From Riptortus pedestris (taxonomy: Eukaryota > Arthropoda > Insecta > Hemiptera > Alydidae), in the NCBI GenBank assembly GCA_019009955.1, contig CM032228.1:133858001-133922000 (forward strand): a stretch of DNA of 64,000 nucleotides. The letters are read 5' to 3'. Under the pieces are notes generated by a model, which saw only the letters and a list, made by a program, of their open reading frames with translations, was not told the origin of the DNA and ran no database searches. Positions within the stretch are counted from its first letter, which is position 1; each line of letters opens with the position of its first letter. Positions 25,181 to 33,450 of the stretch are shown piece by piece. Both the position numbers and the translations under genes were made by a program.

Positions 25181-25740
25181 TGTTATTGGCTGAAGTTGGA
25201 CCTGTTAGAGGGGGGAATTCGAAAATTCAAAATATTTCTGTTTTTATGACCTCGGATTCTAAAATGTTATAGAACTAATCTTTTTAAACTGTTGATGCTC
25301 TACGATTGTTGTCTTATGCATGTTTTCCGAAGTATTAAGCAAGTTATTCGTGCTTACTTGTTTTCAGCCTCCAGCACCCAACCTCCCCATAGCCCCCTTC
25401 TACTCTTCTGTTTTTTACATAATAATAGAGAATATGTTGTGATATGAGATCGCAAGTGAGTCATATCAGCACGTGGGAAGTCTGCTTAGTTTATGCAGCC
25501 CCTGTATGACGGACTTTTTTTAATATGTTCCCCTTATGTTAAAAATGTGATTTTATCATTATCACTATAACTATTACAAGAAACAAAAAAGACATGTAAA
25601 ACATTTCTTATGTATTTAAAAATTTTTTCAGGCTCTGCAATGCTCTTCCTGCTGGTAGGGGATTTGTTTGCATGGACCTCAAAGATTTGCCTACAATTTT
25701 ACAAACAATTTTCGCTTCTTCTGTCCTGAGAGTTGATTGA
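2306..25740 (+). CDS. VWA8: VWA8, von Willebrand factor A domain-containing protein 8 (3' part, 12 exons)
   Basis: Exons by splice sites and frame: 2306-2454, 5716-5872, 5960-6140, 6224-6429, 8891-9035, 11820-12019, 15814-15969, 16190-16298, 16394-16514, 19193-19382, 20301-20539 and 25632-25740 (TGA stop). All junctions are AG/GT and phases match, giving 653 residues; the N-terminus lies off the left edge. Residues 22-29 (GNQGVGKN) are a Walker A loop and ILVVDEAD (84-91) a Walker B, so this is one AAA+ module. A Gly-rich linker (GGNTWAGGTGGRD) in exon 6 precedes the C-terminal VWA domain, whose metal site DVSGSM starts at residue 468. VWA8 is known as a mitochondrial, dynein-like AAA+ ATPase; the targeting peptide is not in view. 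Oddity: the several hundred residues normally lying between the AAA+ part and the Gly-rich linker are not found between exons 5 and 6. Family identity is very secure; the missing middle could be real or an assembly loss. Confidence 0.95.
2465..2650 (-). mobile_element. tRNA-derived SINE copy (SINE-1), degraded
   Basis: Matches, on the reverse strand, the tail of the family seen best at 34300: a block for AATGTCCACCTTTTAT, then the reverse of the motif CTAGAAAAGGGTGGTAACC, then the TTAGTGAcgaa region. The tRNA-like head is partly lost. It sits just inside the VWA8 intron after exon 1 in view. Confidence 0.65.
2651..4539. other. VWA8 intron, no recognisable feature
   Basis: AT-rich non-coding sequence with short homopolymer and TA-rich patches. 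I see no conserved frame, RNA gene or repeat family member. Confidence 0.6.
4540..5115 (+). mobile_element. Penelope-like element 3' fragment with decayed hammerhead motif
   Basis: Codons 4562-4743 read as the C-terminal end of a GIY-YIG-type endonuclease tail: the pattern is LADHAIKYTHNFYF, then an ERN.I.KR.IKE core. The same protein end occurs at 12379-12603 on the other strand. A shared 3' UTR follows (both copies have ATTTTTATTTTGTGACATAT) and both end at CCTTCCGCCAT. Near 5007-5046 is a decayed hammerhead-like fold: TTCTC, CTGACGA, a short arm, GAA with one A lost, CTAGT, then AGAG. The 5' part, including reverse transcriptase, is missing, as is usual for truncated copies. Confidence 0.6.
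7370..8172 (+). mobile_element. DINE-1/Helentron-like element (HINE family), 5' arm lost
   Basis: Contains the family's central TA microsatellite (about 7482-7541), internal blocks shared with 10476-11443 and 45083-46074 (for example AATATTTCTGTTATTATGAG), and the 3' end: GGGAAATCTGCT, a region that forms the terminal hairpin in better copies, and GACAGAC followed by a T run. It lies in the VWA8 intron between 6430 and 8890. Confidence 0.65.
9160..9240 (+). mobile_element. HINE family 3' end scrap
   Basis: CTCGTGGGTAATCTGCTTAG, then TTTACACAGCCCATGCATGC and CGGCTTTT match the 3' tail of the HINE family (subterminal repeat plus hairpin). Only this end remains. Confidence 0.5.
9405..9560 (-). 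mobile_element. SINE-1 copy, degraded
   Basis: Reverse-strand match to the SINE tail: GACATCCACATTCGC, then TTAGTGAGTTGGTCACTAAA and a short remainder of the tRNA-like head. It is clearly old. Confidence 0.5.
10089..10125 (-). ncRNA. Hammerhead-like motif, left arm (damaged)
   Basis: On the minus strand: CTGATGA, one extra T, arm GGGA pairing imperfectly with TGCC, GAAA, and palindrome AGGCCT. The 3' strand of stem I (GTGCT in the right arm) is deleted here, so this copy should not self-cleave. Confidence 0.45.
10476..11443 (+). mobile_element. HINE family element, full-length reference copy
   Basis: Begins AGCAGATTTCCCTTAAGGG directly after TTTT and ends with GGGAAATCTGCT, TAGTTT, a terminal hairpin (ACGCAG/CTGCGT in better copies), and GTCGGAC before a T7 run. 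The 12-bp end AGCAGATTTCCC has its reverse complement about 30 bp inside the 3' end, so the inverted repeat is asymmetric. A TA microsatellite lies at about 10596-10656. This plan, with insertion between Ts, matches Helentron-associated elements such as Drosophila DINE-1. Its borders are fixed because it interrupts one arm of the foldback element and not the other. Confidence 0.75.
11462..11503 (+). ncRNA. Hammerhead ribozyme-like fold, right arm of foldback element
   Basis: Reading 5' to 3': stem I AGCAC; core CTGATGA; one extra T; stem II GGCA, six-base loop, TGCC; GAAA; stem III AGACCT; cleavage base T; stem I GTGCT. Stems I and II pair perfectly. All invariant hammerhead core bases are present. 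The one departure from the textbook core is the extra base between CTGATGA and stem II. Stem III is only two pairs, typical of minimal or dimeric hammerheads of Penelope-like elements. Confidence 0.6.
12107..12610 (-). mobile_element. Penelope-like element 3' fragment with hammerhead-like motif
   Basis: Minus-strand frame 12603-12379 encodes the end of a GIY-YIG-type tail: pattern ALADHKIKYGHKFDFEN, then an IEKQRN core and KRSIKENMHIIK. HxFDF and the trailing E/R pattern are typical of Penelope-like endonuclease ends. About 190 bp of 3' UTR follows, then the hammerhead-like fold at 12138-12180, then a short tail ending CCTTCCGCCATAG. Reverse transcriptase is absent. It sits in the VWA8 intron after exon 6. 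Confidence 0.65.
12138..12180 (-). ncRNA. Hammerhead ribozyme-like fold near the Penelope-like 3' end
   Basis: On the minus strand: stem I TTCTC; CTGATGA; one extra A; stem II GCATC, loop AGATG, GATGC; GAAA; stem III palindrome ACTAGT; cleavage base T; stem I GAGAA. Both stems I (5 pairs) and II (5 pairs) are perfect. Penelope-like elements are known to carry minimal hammerheads in their terminal repeats. The extra A before stem II is non-canonical, so activity is uncertain. Confidence 0.65.
12710..13070 (-). pseudogene. Relic of a retroelement reading frame (LINE-like ORF end)
   Basis: Minus-strand frames read YAEKLRKYQELAIKVKE, then after one frameshift SAIVTAIIVSSNGLMPK and an end like LDTARIVQTFLN. 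A charged 'EKLRKYQELA' helix, a short hydrophobic 'IV...G..PK' strand and a final 'T..IVR.FL' helix are common at the ends of invertebrate non-LTR retrotransposon ORFs. It abuts the Penelope-like fragment on the same strand. The assignment rests on pattern memory only. Confidence 0.4.
13925..14080 (-). mobile_element. SINE-1 copy, degraded
   Basis: Reverse-strand match: CTAATTAGGATGAG, then CCCTTTTCTAGCCAG, then ATTTAGAGAGATTGTAAATT and ATCAAACCCATGAC (B-box side). It is strongly diverged. Confidence 0.5.
14580..15440 (-). pseudogene. Possible decayed DNA-transposase relic
   Basis: Minus-strand pieces such as KQDSTHPRLR, ELNLLPHPASS-like strings and a WFGFGGIL-like strand are interrupted by many stops. 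Their order resembles Tc1/mariner-type catalytic blocks. Nothing is intact, there are no clear terminal repeats, and a different origin is possible. Confidence 0.2.
16770..17526 (-). mobile_element. HINE family element, reverse orientation, in VWA8 intron
   Basis: Reads on the minus strand: the family 3' end is at 16778-16822 (AAAAAGTCCGTC, hairpin ACGCAGGGGCTGCGT, TAAACTAAGC, ATTTCCC). Internal blocks follow at 16900-17180 and diverged sequence continues to the CT/TA tract. The terminal hairpin is perfect (ACGCAG/CTGCGT). The copy directly abuts the Helitron at 17527. Confidence 0.65.
17527..18835 (+). mobile_element. Non-autonomous Helitron, near full length
   Basis: Starts TCTATATATA and ends with a hairpin (CCCGAGCGAAGCCGGG), then TATCTGAGCTAG and T. 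Three tandem units of about 290-300 bp are anchored by GAGTGGGGGTTATAAGG near 17803, 18101 and 18393. It shares its 3' 330 bp with the copy at 1-2186. No protein frame. The 5' border is approximate because it merges with the TA tract. Confidence 0.75.
18836..18878. repeat. TA microsatellite
   Basis: A (TA)n run directly after the Helitron end. Confidence 0.9.
20814..21138 (+). repeat. Left arm of a 325-bp inverted repeat
   Basis: Nearly identical to the reverse complement of 21937-22260, with only a handful of differences by eye over about 325 bp. The tip facing the centre reads GTTAAGCCATTTTATTTGAG. The sequence does not encode anything obvious. It lies in the VWA8 intron 20540-25631. Confidence 0.9.
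21254..21908 (-). mobile_element. Probable solo LTR
   Basis: Bounded by TGTTACG and CGCAACA (so TG...CA on either strand) inside a TA tract. On the minus strand it carries CCTATATAAAGGAGCTC, a TATA box, followed about 30 bp on by TCAGTTTTATTC, an initiator-like site, as expected for an LTR promoter. It also holds a 25-bp minisatellite. No internal coding region or second LTR is near, so it looks like a solo LTR. Target duplication cannot be read in the TA repeat. Confidence 0.55.
21482..21575 (+). repeat. 25-bp minisatellite inside the solo LTR
   Basis: Three full units and one partial unit of CGGCACTGCACTGTCC plus a T/C-rich end and TTCG. A diverged remnant (CACGGCATAACACTG) follows. Confidence 0.8.
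21937..22260 (-). repeat. Right arm of the 325-bp inverted repeat
   Basis: Reverse complement of 20814-21138. Its inner tip is preceded by AGGGCG after a TA tract, which resembles the end of a Tc1/mariner-type element. The outer edge is followed after a short TA run by the mariner at 22269. Confidence 0.9.
22269..23531 (-). mobile_element. mariner element (DD34D type), inactive
   Basis: Terminal inverted repeats of about 25 bp (GGGTTGGGGAAAAAGTAA at the left, its complement TTACTTTTTCCCCAACCC at the right) flanked by TA on both sides. The length is 1263 bp, normal for mariner. The transposase reads on the minus strand. It is inserted in a short TA tract beside the 325-bp inverted repeat. Confidence 0.9.
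22341..23354 (-). pseudogene. mariner transposase pseudogene
   Basis: Pieces in order on the minus strand: 23354-23070 (N-terminal helix-turn-helix, QNWFARFRSGNF), 23149-22964 (second HTH and WVPHEL linker), 22986-22579 (catalytic core) and 22568-22341 (SDYHLF to the C-terminal IID). At least three frame breaks separate them. The first two catalytic Asp positions are Glu here (TGEEKW instead of TGDEKW; HHENVRPHTS instead of [10 protein letters not shown]); the third, in LSDYHLF, is kept. The usual length is about 345 residues. Confidence 0.85.
23532..23585. repeat. TA microsatellite
   Basis: (TA)n run after the mariner right end, interrupted once by TAAATA. Confidence 0.85.
25008..25514 (+). 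mobile_element. HINE family element, short copy
   Basis: Starts AGCAGATTTCCCTTAAGAG after CACTTTT and ends GGGAAGTCTGCT, TAGTTTATG, CAGCCCCTGTATGACGGAC before T7. The TA tract is at 25131-25173. It is 507 bp because part of the core is missing. It lies about 120 bp before the last VWA8 exon. Confidence 0.75.
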
Positions 25741-28500
25741 TAATAGTTAAAATGTATTATTGAATGTTGCTTGGAATTTACCAAGGACTTGTAAGTTAGC
25801 TTAATATAGTATTAGTCCAAATTTTAATCTAAATAATACCAGCCAAAGTTGTTCAAAGTTATTGCTGAAGTATGATAACGATACAATATAGATTAAAGCT
25901 GACTCCAGAAAAAGGATTGCAGAGTTTCTGGAAAGATGTAAAGAAAGATTTCTTTAATTACAAAGTAGTTGCCAAGATAAATGAAATAGCTATTTGGAAT
26001 AACACCTTTCTGTCTAGTTTAACATGCATCATGAGCTCATCTTGGACCCTATAAAAAAATCATGGAAATCGGCTTCAAGTGATTTTTATGGGCTATTAGA
26101 GAAGAGTTGAGTGGAAAACAGTCAAATACAGCTGAATATGGAATAAAACCATAAGGAAGTTAAGCTACCATTAGTGATGTTAGAATAAACAGACTGTCAC
26201 GTATGTGTCATTAATAAATTACCAGGCTGGTGAAAGTAGTCATTATAGTAAAATCAGTGGAATGTGAGACTAGGTTGAAAGTGAATAACAAGTATTCTAG
26301 ATGCTTTCGATGAAACAGTTGATACAACATTGAGATTTGTGGATCAAGCTTTATAATGGTGTTCCTGGTAAAGCTTAACGTAATAAAGTGGATACAATCA
26401 TGATGATGATTTAAAGTTGACTCTCTTAGTTTAAAATTAATAATGAGCCAAATAGGGTAGTCGTATTGTACAGAATTAGTCATATTTGTAACTTATGAAT
26501 AGGTTACTAAAGTAAACTGATATGAATCAGAAACAAATGCTTGTAGAATTTAATTTAATTGGAGACATACTGGAATTTATAAAACTAAGTTCATAATACA
26601 AATCTACAAAAGTATTCCCAAAATAAAGTTATAGGTAAGAAATTTCTTAATCTGTTTACTTTTTAGTTATATGTTCTGCCTTAATGTGCTGTAATGCTGT
26701 TTCTATTATTGATTTTAGAACTATTCATGTTTTTCTAACTCATGATGACAATTTCTAACTCTTTATGACCTTTTCTCTATGTTGCTATTTTTTTGTTTCG
26801 AGGTATTAAAATAAATTTTACCTCATGTTTTGTTGTAATGTTGTATTTACTAGCATTTTTCTCTTCAGAAGGTATTAAAAAAATTATTATTCTAATTCTG
26901 ACTGATTTCAATTTGTAGAGGTCTTTTAATTCTGCAGTTAAGACCTCAATTTCCCGGTAATCGCTTTATGAACACTCTCATCAATCACAGAAATAACAAT
27001 GATATTAGCTGTTATTTTATTTATTAATGATGAGAATATCTAGTCTGTTATGTTGGTCTGTTAATATCCCTTCACCCCAATCAATTTTAATATTACCCTT
27101 TTCAATTAAGTTTTTGAGGTAATTGCAATAATTTGGAGCTTTTTATTATTGTAATGAATATAATGATTTAACTATTGTTGAAATAAGTAATGTTTGACAT
27201 TTTAATTCTCTGAATTTGTGGAAATGGTGAAAGTTTTTATTACAATATACTTTATTAAGTTTGCATTCACTATATGGTTATTGCCTACATGGCTACCACT
27301 TAGGAGATTTAAGCGTCAATCTAAATTAAGGACAGTAAATAGTCATAGCATAAATCTCTACTCGCTTTTCATTTCCAAATCAAAATCACCCATTATTAAA
27401 ATCAGCACGTTTCAATATTTATTATCTTTGTTTCTGGATGTTTCTTACCCCCCCCCCACTACAAATATTAATTAAGTTACATTAAATTGAATGAACTCTC
27501 AAATACTTCAGTCAGTTAAGGATTGAGTAACTGTGATACATTCAACATTAATTAGTTATTGTTAATCTTATGTATATATATTTTTATACTTTCAATGTTT
27601 ACCATAATGATGTATTTTTCTACCTACAATTAGTAGCTAAAACGTGAATTGGCTGTGGTTATAGTAATGAATGTGTATGCACATTAATTTTTTGTTTCCA
27701 CTTTTTGAAAATCTAAACCATCAATTTAGAGATACGAGACTGACACTAAACGCTCAGTTTACAGTTTAAAAAGTGGGGGGCAAACCCCTGTCTACTCCTA
27801 CAGTAGGCATAGAATACTTTTTCTTCTGCAAATTTCATATCTCTAATTTGGCATGTGGATTTCAAATTAACCTAAATAAGTTTCAAATAATTTATGTTTC
27901 TTCACTCATGTTTATTTGTTAATAAATGTTAATTATAATATATTGTTATACAACATTAAGATGATTCTTATTTTATTTTAATGATGATTCTTCTTTTTTA
28001 GGCTCTAAATTTAAATTTAGAAATGTTTTAAATTTTTCCTGATTTTAATAAAAAATTGTTAAAGATTTTATTTATATACAACAAGTATCATTATTCCTTC
28101 CTTTATTTTTCTAGATTCAATTTTCTTTGAGAACCTGTTTTTTTCAAAGCACATGTAAAACAGTTGGGTTTCAGACTATTGAGAAAAATGGGGGTTTTGG
28201 GTTCCCCAAAAAAGTTTCTTATTACCATTTTAAAAAGATTTTAGGGATTAGAAAAATTTAGTAATTCTACGAGTAGATGATGGAGTTGAGATCAGGTGGT
28301 GGAAGTAAAAAGTGCTCCTCCAACGACTCTTAACTTACACTAACCAATTATACTATAAACAGTTTGAGCAACAGAAAACCAAAGCTGTCATTTTTCTTCA
28401 GAAAGGACCTTTTTATGCTGAAATAAAAGGAACCCTTTTTTTATTGTTATTAAACAGCAATGTAATTATTATAAATTATTAATAATACAAGATAGATATT
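25741..28500. other. VWA8 3' UTR and intergenic sequence
   Basis: AT-rich. The first part should hold the VWA8 3' UTR; AATAAA-type signals occur (for example near 26142), but the poly(A) site cannot be fixed. No coding or repeat family was recognised. Confidence 0.5.
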
Positions 28501-28512
28501 ATAGACAATTAA

Positions 28513-28730
28513 TCCATGTGAGTTAAAGCATTGACCTTAATCTCACATGGTAAACCTAGAGTGGCGAGTTTGATTCTCGCCTGGGCAAAGGAAATTATTT
28601 AGTGACGAAATTCACTAAAAAACATCCTAAGTCCCACCCTAGCTAGAAAAGGGTGGTAACCTGTAGATAACCCGTCCCAATTAGCCTGAGTTGTAAAAGG
28701 TGGACGTTAATAAATAATAATAATAATAAT
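28513..28730 (+). mobile_element. SINE-1 copy
   Basis: tRNA-like head (GTGAGTTAAAGCATTG for box A; GAGTTTGATTCTCGCC for box B), the shared tail with GAAAAGGGTGGTAACC, and a 3' end of ATAATAATAATAATTAAT. Confidence 0.75.
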
Positions 28731-28834
28731 TAATGTATGTTTATCATTATTGTTCAAAATAGAAGAATATTGTTTGTATCGATAAAGAGGGTCAAGCATA
28801 TAGACAGTGGTTATTAGATCCTTTCCTCCCTTTT

Positions 28835-28944
28835 AGCAGATTTCCTTTAAGAGAAATCAGCTATTGAGGTCATACTCTTGGCGCGAGTTTTCTTCAAATA
28901 ACCATCGATCCAACCCAAGAGATGACGAAAATGAGGTCTGTTCA

Positions 28945-29007
<63 letters not shown>
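28835..29007 (+). mobile_element. HINE family 5' arm with TA/TG microsatellite
   Basis: AGCAGATTTCCTTTAAGAG after a T run, the conserved 5' block (CCAAGAGATGACGAAAATG), then (TA)n turning into (TG)n. No 3' half follows. Confidence 0.65.
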
Positions 29008-29014
<7 letters not shown>

Positions 29015-29059
29015 GTTTTTAGTGTACTGCCTTTTCACCTTTCATATACTTAATAGTTT

Positions 29060-29700
29060 GAGAAAATGAATGAAAAGAAGAAAATTAGTGTAATAACATT
29101 AGAAGATAAATTAGATGCAACACAAAAGTTGGATGAAGGTGTAGTCTAAGCAAAATAGATGAAAGTCTTGGATTGAGGAACATCATGGTTTAGGGGGGGG
29201 GGAATGGAAGGAGCTAGAATCTTTTTCTTTGCAATGCTCTTTAAAAAAACATATTGGCAAGACAAAAAAAAATTGGTTTTGTGGATGATGGACATTGATA
29301 CGTTGTCCTAATAGGGAATTAAAAGCTAGTGAAGGACAGCTAAGTAGATACAAAAAGAAGAAATACTCCATCTTTGTCTGTTTCTTGAAAAATTATCCTC
29401 TGATCAAACAGCAACTGAACCAATTCATAGAAAAATTAAAACTTCATCAATTTCAGAAAAGTGGTATTTATCTATCCTTACAATGAAGACATCAATTCTT
29501 GACGGGCTAAAAAGTGAAAATGTTCTGATTTGGAAAATACTATGCTCTATCCAGTGTTCCTCATTCTACAGCCTTTGGCATCAGGAATACCAGTTGACTT
29601 CCAGGACGTCAGGAGCTGAGTCAATAACTGAGAGAGACACTGGACTACTAGCCCCTAGCGGGAGAAACAGCGGAACATATGTGTTCCAAGAAGTTTTTTT
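29060..29700 (+). pseudogene. Possible pogo/Tigger-like transposase relic
   Basis: The start reads TLEDKLDATQKLDEGV, then in a shifted frame SKIDESLGLR, which resembles the first helix-turn-helix of pogo/Tigger transposases. Downstream frames are broken by stops; a SGIPVDF-like string near 29580 may be the second DNA-binding domain. No termini were found. Confidence 0.35.
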
Positions 29701-29846
29701 CTTTTATCTAAAGCCCTAGTAAAATTTATATCTCGGTCGGTTTTGAAGGCCTATCAGACCTAGTGGGGTAATGATAGTTTCCCTTTTCCTAAGGGAGCGC
29801 TCTATTATAAGGGAGTAAGGTGATTAGATGAGTGGGTTTTTTTTTT
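29700..29846 (+). repeat. Unnamed repeat family B, copy 1
   Basis: Diverged match to 33283-33450: CTAGTAAAATTTATATCTCG, CAGACCTAGTGGGG and CTCTATTATAAGGGAG. It sits directly left of the HINE that carries the LTR element. Confidence 0.6.
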
Positions 29847-29969
29847 TTTTTTTATTTTTTTTTTTAGAAAGGGGAAGCTATTGAGGTCGTACTCATGACG
29901 CGTTTCTCGAAAATTTTCTTCAAATGTCCATCGATCCTACCCAGGAGATGACGAAAATGAGGTCTGTTC

Positions 29970-30034
<65 letters not shown>

Positions 30035-30035
<1 letters not shown>

Positions 30036-30392
30036 GAAATGTTAATTAAAATTATTATTATTTAAATTTAATCTATGAACCGGCTACTTCTCAGGGTCAT
30101 ATATTGCACGGCAAGCATTATCGTTTCCACCATCTCTGCTATAAGAGCTAATTTATCTATTTAATCAGAGATATAGCACAATTAGACTAGATAATTAAAG
30201 AAACACTTACTCTCTCTTTGCATCTTGGGAGTCGACTGCCTGTTCCTGTCCTCCGAGATTGACCCTTGGACTCACAGGGGTCCGCTGTCCGTCCCTTGAC
30301 AGGTGCTGCTACCTCGTTTAAAGCCTAGTACTAATCACTCTGATCTCAAAGATATAGAGAGACAGCGGAGAACCACAGGATCGACCGTTACA
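30035..30392 (-). repeat. 3' LTR of the gag-only element
   Basis: Begins TGTAACGGTC and ends ACATTTCA on the minus strand (TG...CA). By eye it differs from its partner by about six substitutions and two 2-bp indels over 358 bp. Confidence 0.85.
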
Positions 30393-30429
30393 TATGCCCC
30401 CCAGAGAGAAAAAAAAATTTATATTTTAC

Positions 30430-30720
30430 ATTATAAATTTTTTTTTTTTTTATTTATAACAATAAATATATTATATATTTTTATTTATTTTAATATTACT
30501 AATTTTTTTTTTTATAACAATAAATATATTATATATTTTTATTTATTTTAATATTACTAATTTTTTTTTTCTATTTAATTAACACGATATATTATTTTTT
30601 ATTTATAACAATAAATGTATTATCTATTTTATATTACTAATAATTTTTTTTTTTTTTTTTTTTTTTTTTATTTTTTTTTTTTTTTTTTTTTTTTTTTTGT
30701 AACTCCCATTACCTCTTCCA
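30430..30720 (-). repeat. A-rich tract and about 60-bp tandem repeats between gag and 3' LTR
   Basis: A T-rich run (A-rich on the element's sense strand) of about 55 bases at 30643-30698, preceded at 30430-30640 by about three units of ATAACAATAAATATATTATA plus AT-rich filler. It occupies the place where pol would be. Confidence 0.7.
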
Positions 30721-32455
30721 AAATTTTTGTTGAGTGGTTTGTAATTTGAATTTCCACTACTATTATAAAATTGTCGGGAAACATTATCCGGGTTTCTTGG
30801 ATGAACGCTATTACTAGGGGGGAAATGACTATGTCTCCTGTTATAACCTGGTGGACTACTCCATGAATTTCGATCCCTATTCTCTATCGAAAATTCTCTT
30901 TGTCTATTTCTTACTCTATTTGGGTTGTTTCCCTCATTCTCACGATTTTCTTCTCCATCCGTTCCCCTCATGATATCCTGAGCTGGTAATTCTTGTAAAA
31001 GGTCAAGAAATTTCTCTTTATTACTGATTTGGCCGACCCCCAAGATACATTGTATTTGCCATGGGAAGTGTTTTATTATGCATTTTATTTGATAAGACTC
31101 GGGAAAAGGTGGATTAAGATATTTACAGTCTTTAAATAATTTCCTGGCATAATCATCCATAGTTAAATTTTCTCATGGGCGATATTTCCCATTGGTAATT
31201 TGATTTCTACATTCATCCTGCCTATCTTCTCCCCAATATTTATTTAAAAATCTTTCTTTAAAATGAATGAAATTTTTAATAAATTCCTTTTCAATCAGCC
31301 ACCAAGTTCTTGGAACTCCCCTCATGCACTCTGAAATAATTAACTCTTGTTTTCCCCATGTATCTACTTCATAAATGTTAAAATAATTTTCTAATTCAGA
31401 CAGAAAGTCAGTAGGGCTCTCCTGTTGACTATCACTAAATTTAGGACATCTCGCTTCAGGATTGACTCTAATTTCTTTACAGTTGGGCAAATGACCTATC
31501 TGAACTTTTTTTAATTCTTGCCGGATATTTTCCATTTCATCAGCTATACCTTCTATTTTGAAATCTGTCTCTAATAAATTCTCTATTTGAATTAACGATC
31601 TATCTTCAATTATTTGTTTATTTTCATGAGTTATTTTCTGAATATTTAGATTTATTTGATCATTTATCTTCCCTTGAATAATCTTTTCATGCTCAATTTC
31701 CCCTTTTAATTCATTCCGAATTAAGTTTTTCTGTTGATAGCATTCTTGTCGGGTTTCTATTATTTTGGCATCCATTTCATCCATTAATTCCGTTTTTAGT
31801 AGTTCTCTAGTCTGAACGGTTTCTTTTTTAAAATTTTCTGTTTCACCTGCTAACCTATTCTCTAATGATTTTAAGTTTATTTCATTTTCGTTTTTAAGAT
31901 TATTTATCTCATTCATAAATTCTTTTCTCACGTTTGATACATCTACTCGAGTTTGTTCGATATCTATTTTCAATGATTCAATACTATTTCTAACTTCTTG
32001 TTTAAATTCTTCTAGTTTGTTATTATTTTCTTCTAGTTTGTTATTATTTTGCTCTAGTTTGTTATTATTTTCTTCTAGTTTGGCTTCAAATTTAGTATTT
32101 CCTGCTTTTATTAAGTTCATTATAGCTTCCAGCATGTTTTGATTTTTTCGATAGGACTACTGACCTCTTTTTGTCCTTTTAAATCGTTTAAATTATCTAT
32201 TATTCTGGTAGAAGTACCTCGCGGTTGTTCAAAACCCAAAAAGCTCAAATTTGCTATCTCAGTAGATAACGGTATTCCCGAATCCTCTAATTGAATTATA
32301 TGTCTAGCCTGATCTTTATATATGATATTATTGGTCTGTGTTCCCTCTAACGGTTCACTTTCAATAGATAGATTTTCAAGATCCAAATTATTACTTTCCT
32401 GTTCTACATCACTAATTCTATCCTCAAAACTTTTGCTATTAGTATTAATATCCAT
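30700..32455 (-). pseudogene. gag-like frame, one frameshift and one stop
   Basis: Minus-strand frames: 32455-32120 (acidic N-terminal part), 32135-31173 (long coiled coil with four repeats of KLEENNN type, then a retrotransposon Gag capsid-like segment with ESPTDFLSELENYFN and FKERFLNKYWG) and 31160-30624 (rest of capsid, then an Arg/Asn/Ser-rich basic tail). The first two join by a frameshift near 32130; the last two are in the same frame, split by one TGA near 31170. There is no CCHC knuckle; the basic tail may bind RNA instead. The C-terminus runs into a poly-lysine stretch coded by the A run. Confidence 0.7.
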
Positions 32456-32579
32456 TTTTATAATCTATGTTAATTAATTTTTTTTTTTTAAATGAATAAC
32501 CTAAATAAATATTTTAAATGTTTAAATTTAAAAAAAATGTTTAAGCCGTGCCCTTTCACATTGGGGCCATTTTATATAA

Positions 32580-32930
32580 TGAAATGTTAATTAAAATTAT
32601 TATTATTTAAATTTAATCTATGAACCGGCTACTTCTCAGGGTCATATATTGCACGGCAAGCATTATCATTTCCACCATCTCTGCTATAAGAGCTAATTTA
32701 TCTATTTAATCAGAGATATAGCACAATTAGACTAGACAATTAAAGAAACACTTACTCTCTCTTTGCATCTTGGGAGTCGACTGCCTGTTCCTGTCCTCCG
32801 AGATTGACCCTTGGACTCACAGGGGTCCACTGTCCCTCCCTTGACAGGTGCTGCTACCTCGTTTAAAGCCTAGTACTAATCACTGATCTCATAGATATAG
32901 AGACAGCGGAGAACCACAGGCTCGACCGTT

Positions 32931-32933
<3 letters not shown>
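32580..32933 (-). repeat. 5' LTR of the gag-only element
   Basis: Partner of 30035-30392 with the same ends. About 98% identical by eye, which suggests a fairly recent insertion. Confidence 0.85.
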
Positions 32934-33002
<69 letters not shown>

Positions 33003-33282
33003 GTTAACAATCGGTTTAGAGGGGGGATTTTCGAAAATTCAAAATATCTCCGTTACCATACGTCGGATCAAAAAATTGCATAGAACCAATCTTATTGTAA
33101 ATTAAATTTACTATAAATATTGTTCTATACATTTCTTCTCTATCTTGAATATTAACGGAGATATTTGCATTTTTATTAAATTTGGGCCGTAACGGTCCAG
33201 TGTTTCCCGCGGAGATTTCTCTATTGTATAACTTTACATGGGAAATCTGCTTAGTTTACGCAGCCCCTGCGTGACGGGCTTT

Positions 33283-33450
33283 TTTTTTATCTGAGGTCCT
33301 AGTACAAATTCTACCTTGGTCGTGTTTCCTCAGGCCTGTCAGACCTGTTGGGGTGAAGACAGTTCCCCTTCTACTGAACGAAACACGCTCTATTATAAAG
33401 GAGAAAGGTGGGAGGATTGTGCGGACATTAGGTGAGTGGTGTGAGATTGA
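33283..33450 (+). repeat. Unnamed repeat family B, copy 2
   Basis: Match to 29700-29846 (CCTAGTACAAATTCTACC, GTCAGACCTGTTGGGG, CTCTATTATAAAGGAG). The two copies flank the HINE plus LTR complex in direct orientation. Confidence 0.6.

Larger units (their letters stand above)
30035..32933 (-). mobile_element. Gag-only LTR retrotransposon
   Basis: Two LTRs in direct orientation (30035-30392 and 32580-32933) enclose about 2.2 kb. On the minus strand the element runs: 5' LTR, a primer-binding-site candidate starting TGGCCCCAATGTG a few bases after the LTR, a gag-like frame, an A-rich stretch, a purine-rich GGGGGG candidate priming tract, 3' LTR. No protease, reverse transcriptase, RNase H or integrase frame exists. 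It must depend on proteins from another element. Flanks are TA repeats, so the target duplication is unreadable. Confidence 0.85.
29866..33279 (+). mobile_element. HINE element split by the gag-only LTR retrotransposon
   Basis: The 5' half is 29866-29974 (GAGGTCGTACTCATGACG, CCATCGATCC, GATGACGAAAATGAGG), followed by TA tract. The 3' half is 33000-33279 (TCGAAAATTCAAAATATC, TACGTCGGATC, GGGAAATCTGCT, hairpin ACGCAGCCCCTGCGT, GACGGGC, then T9). The LTR element 30035-32933 sits exactly in the TA tract that separates these halves in intact copies. Confidence 0.75.
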
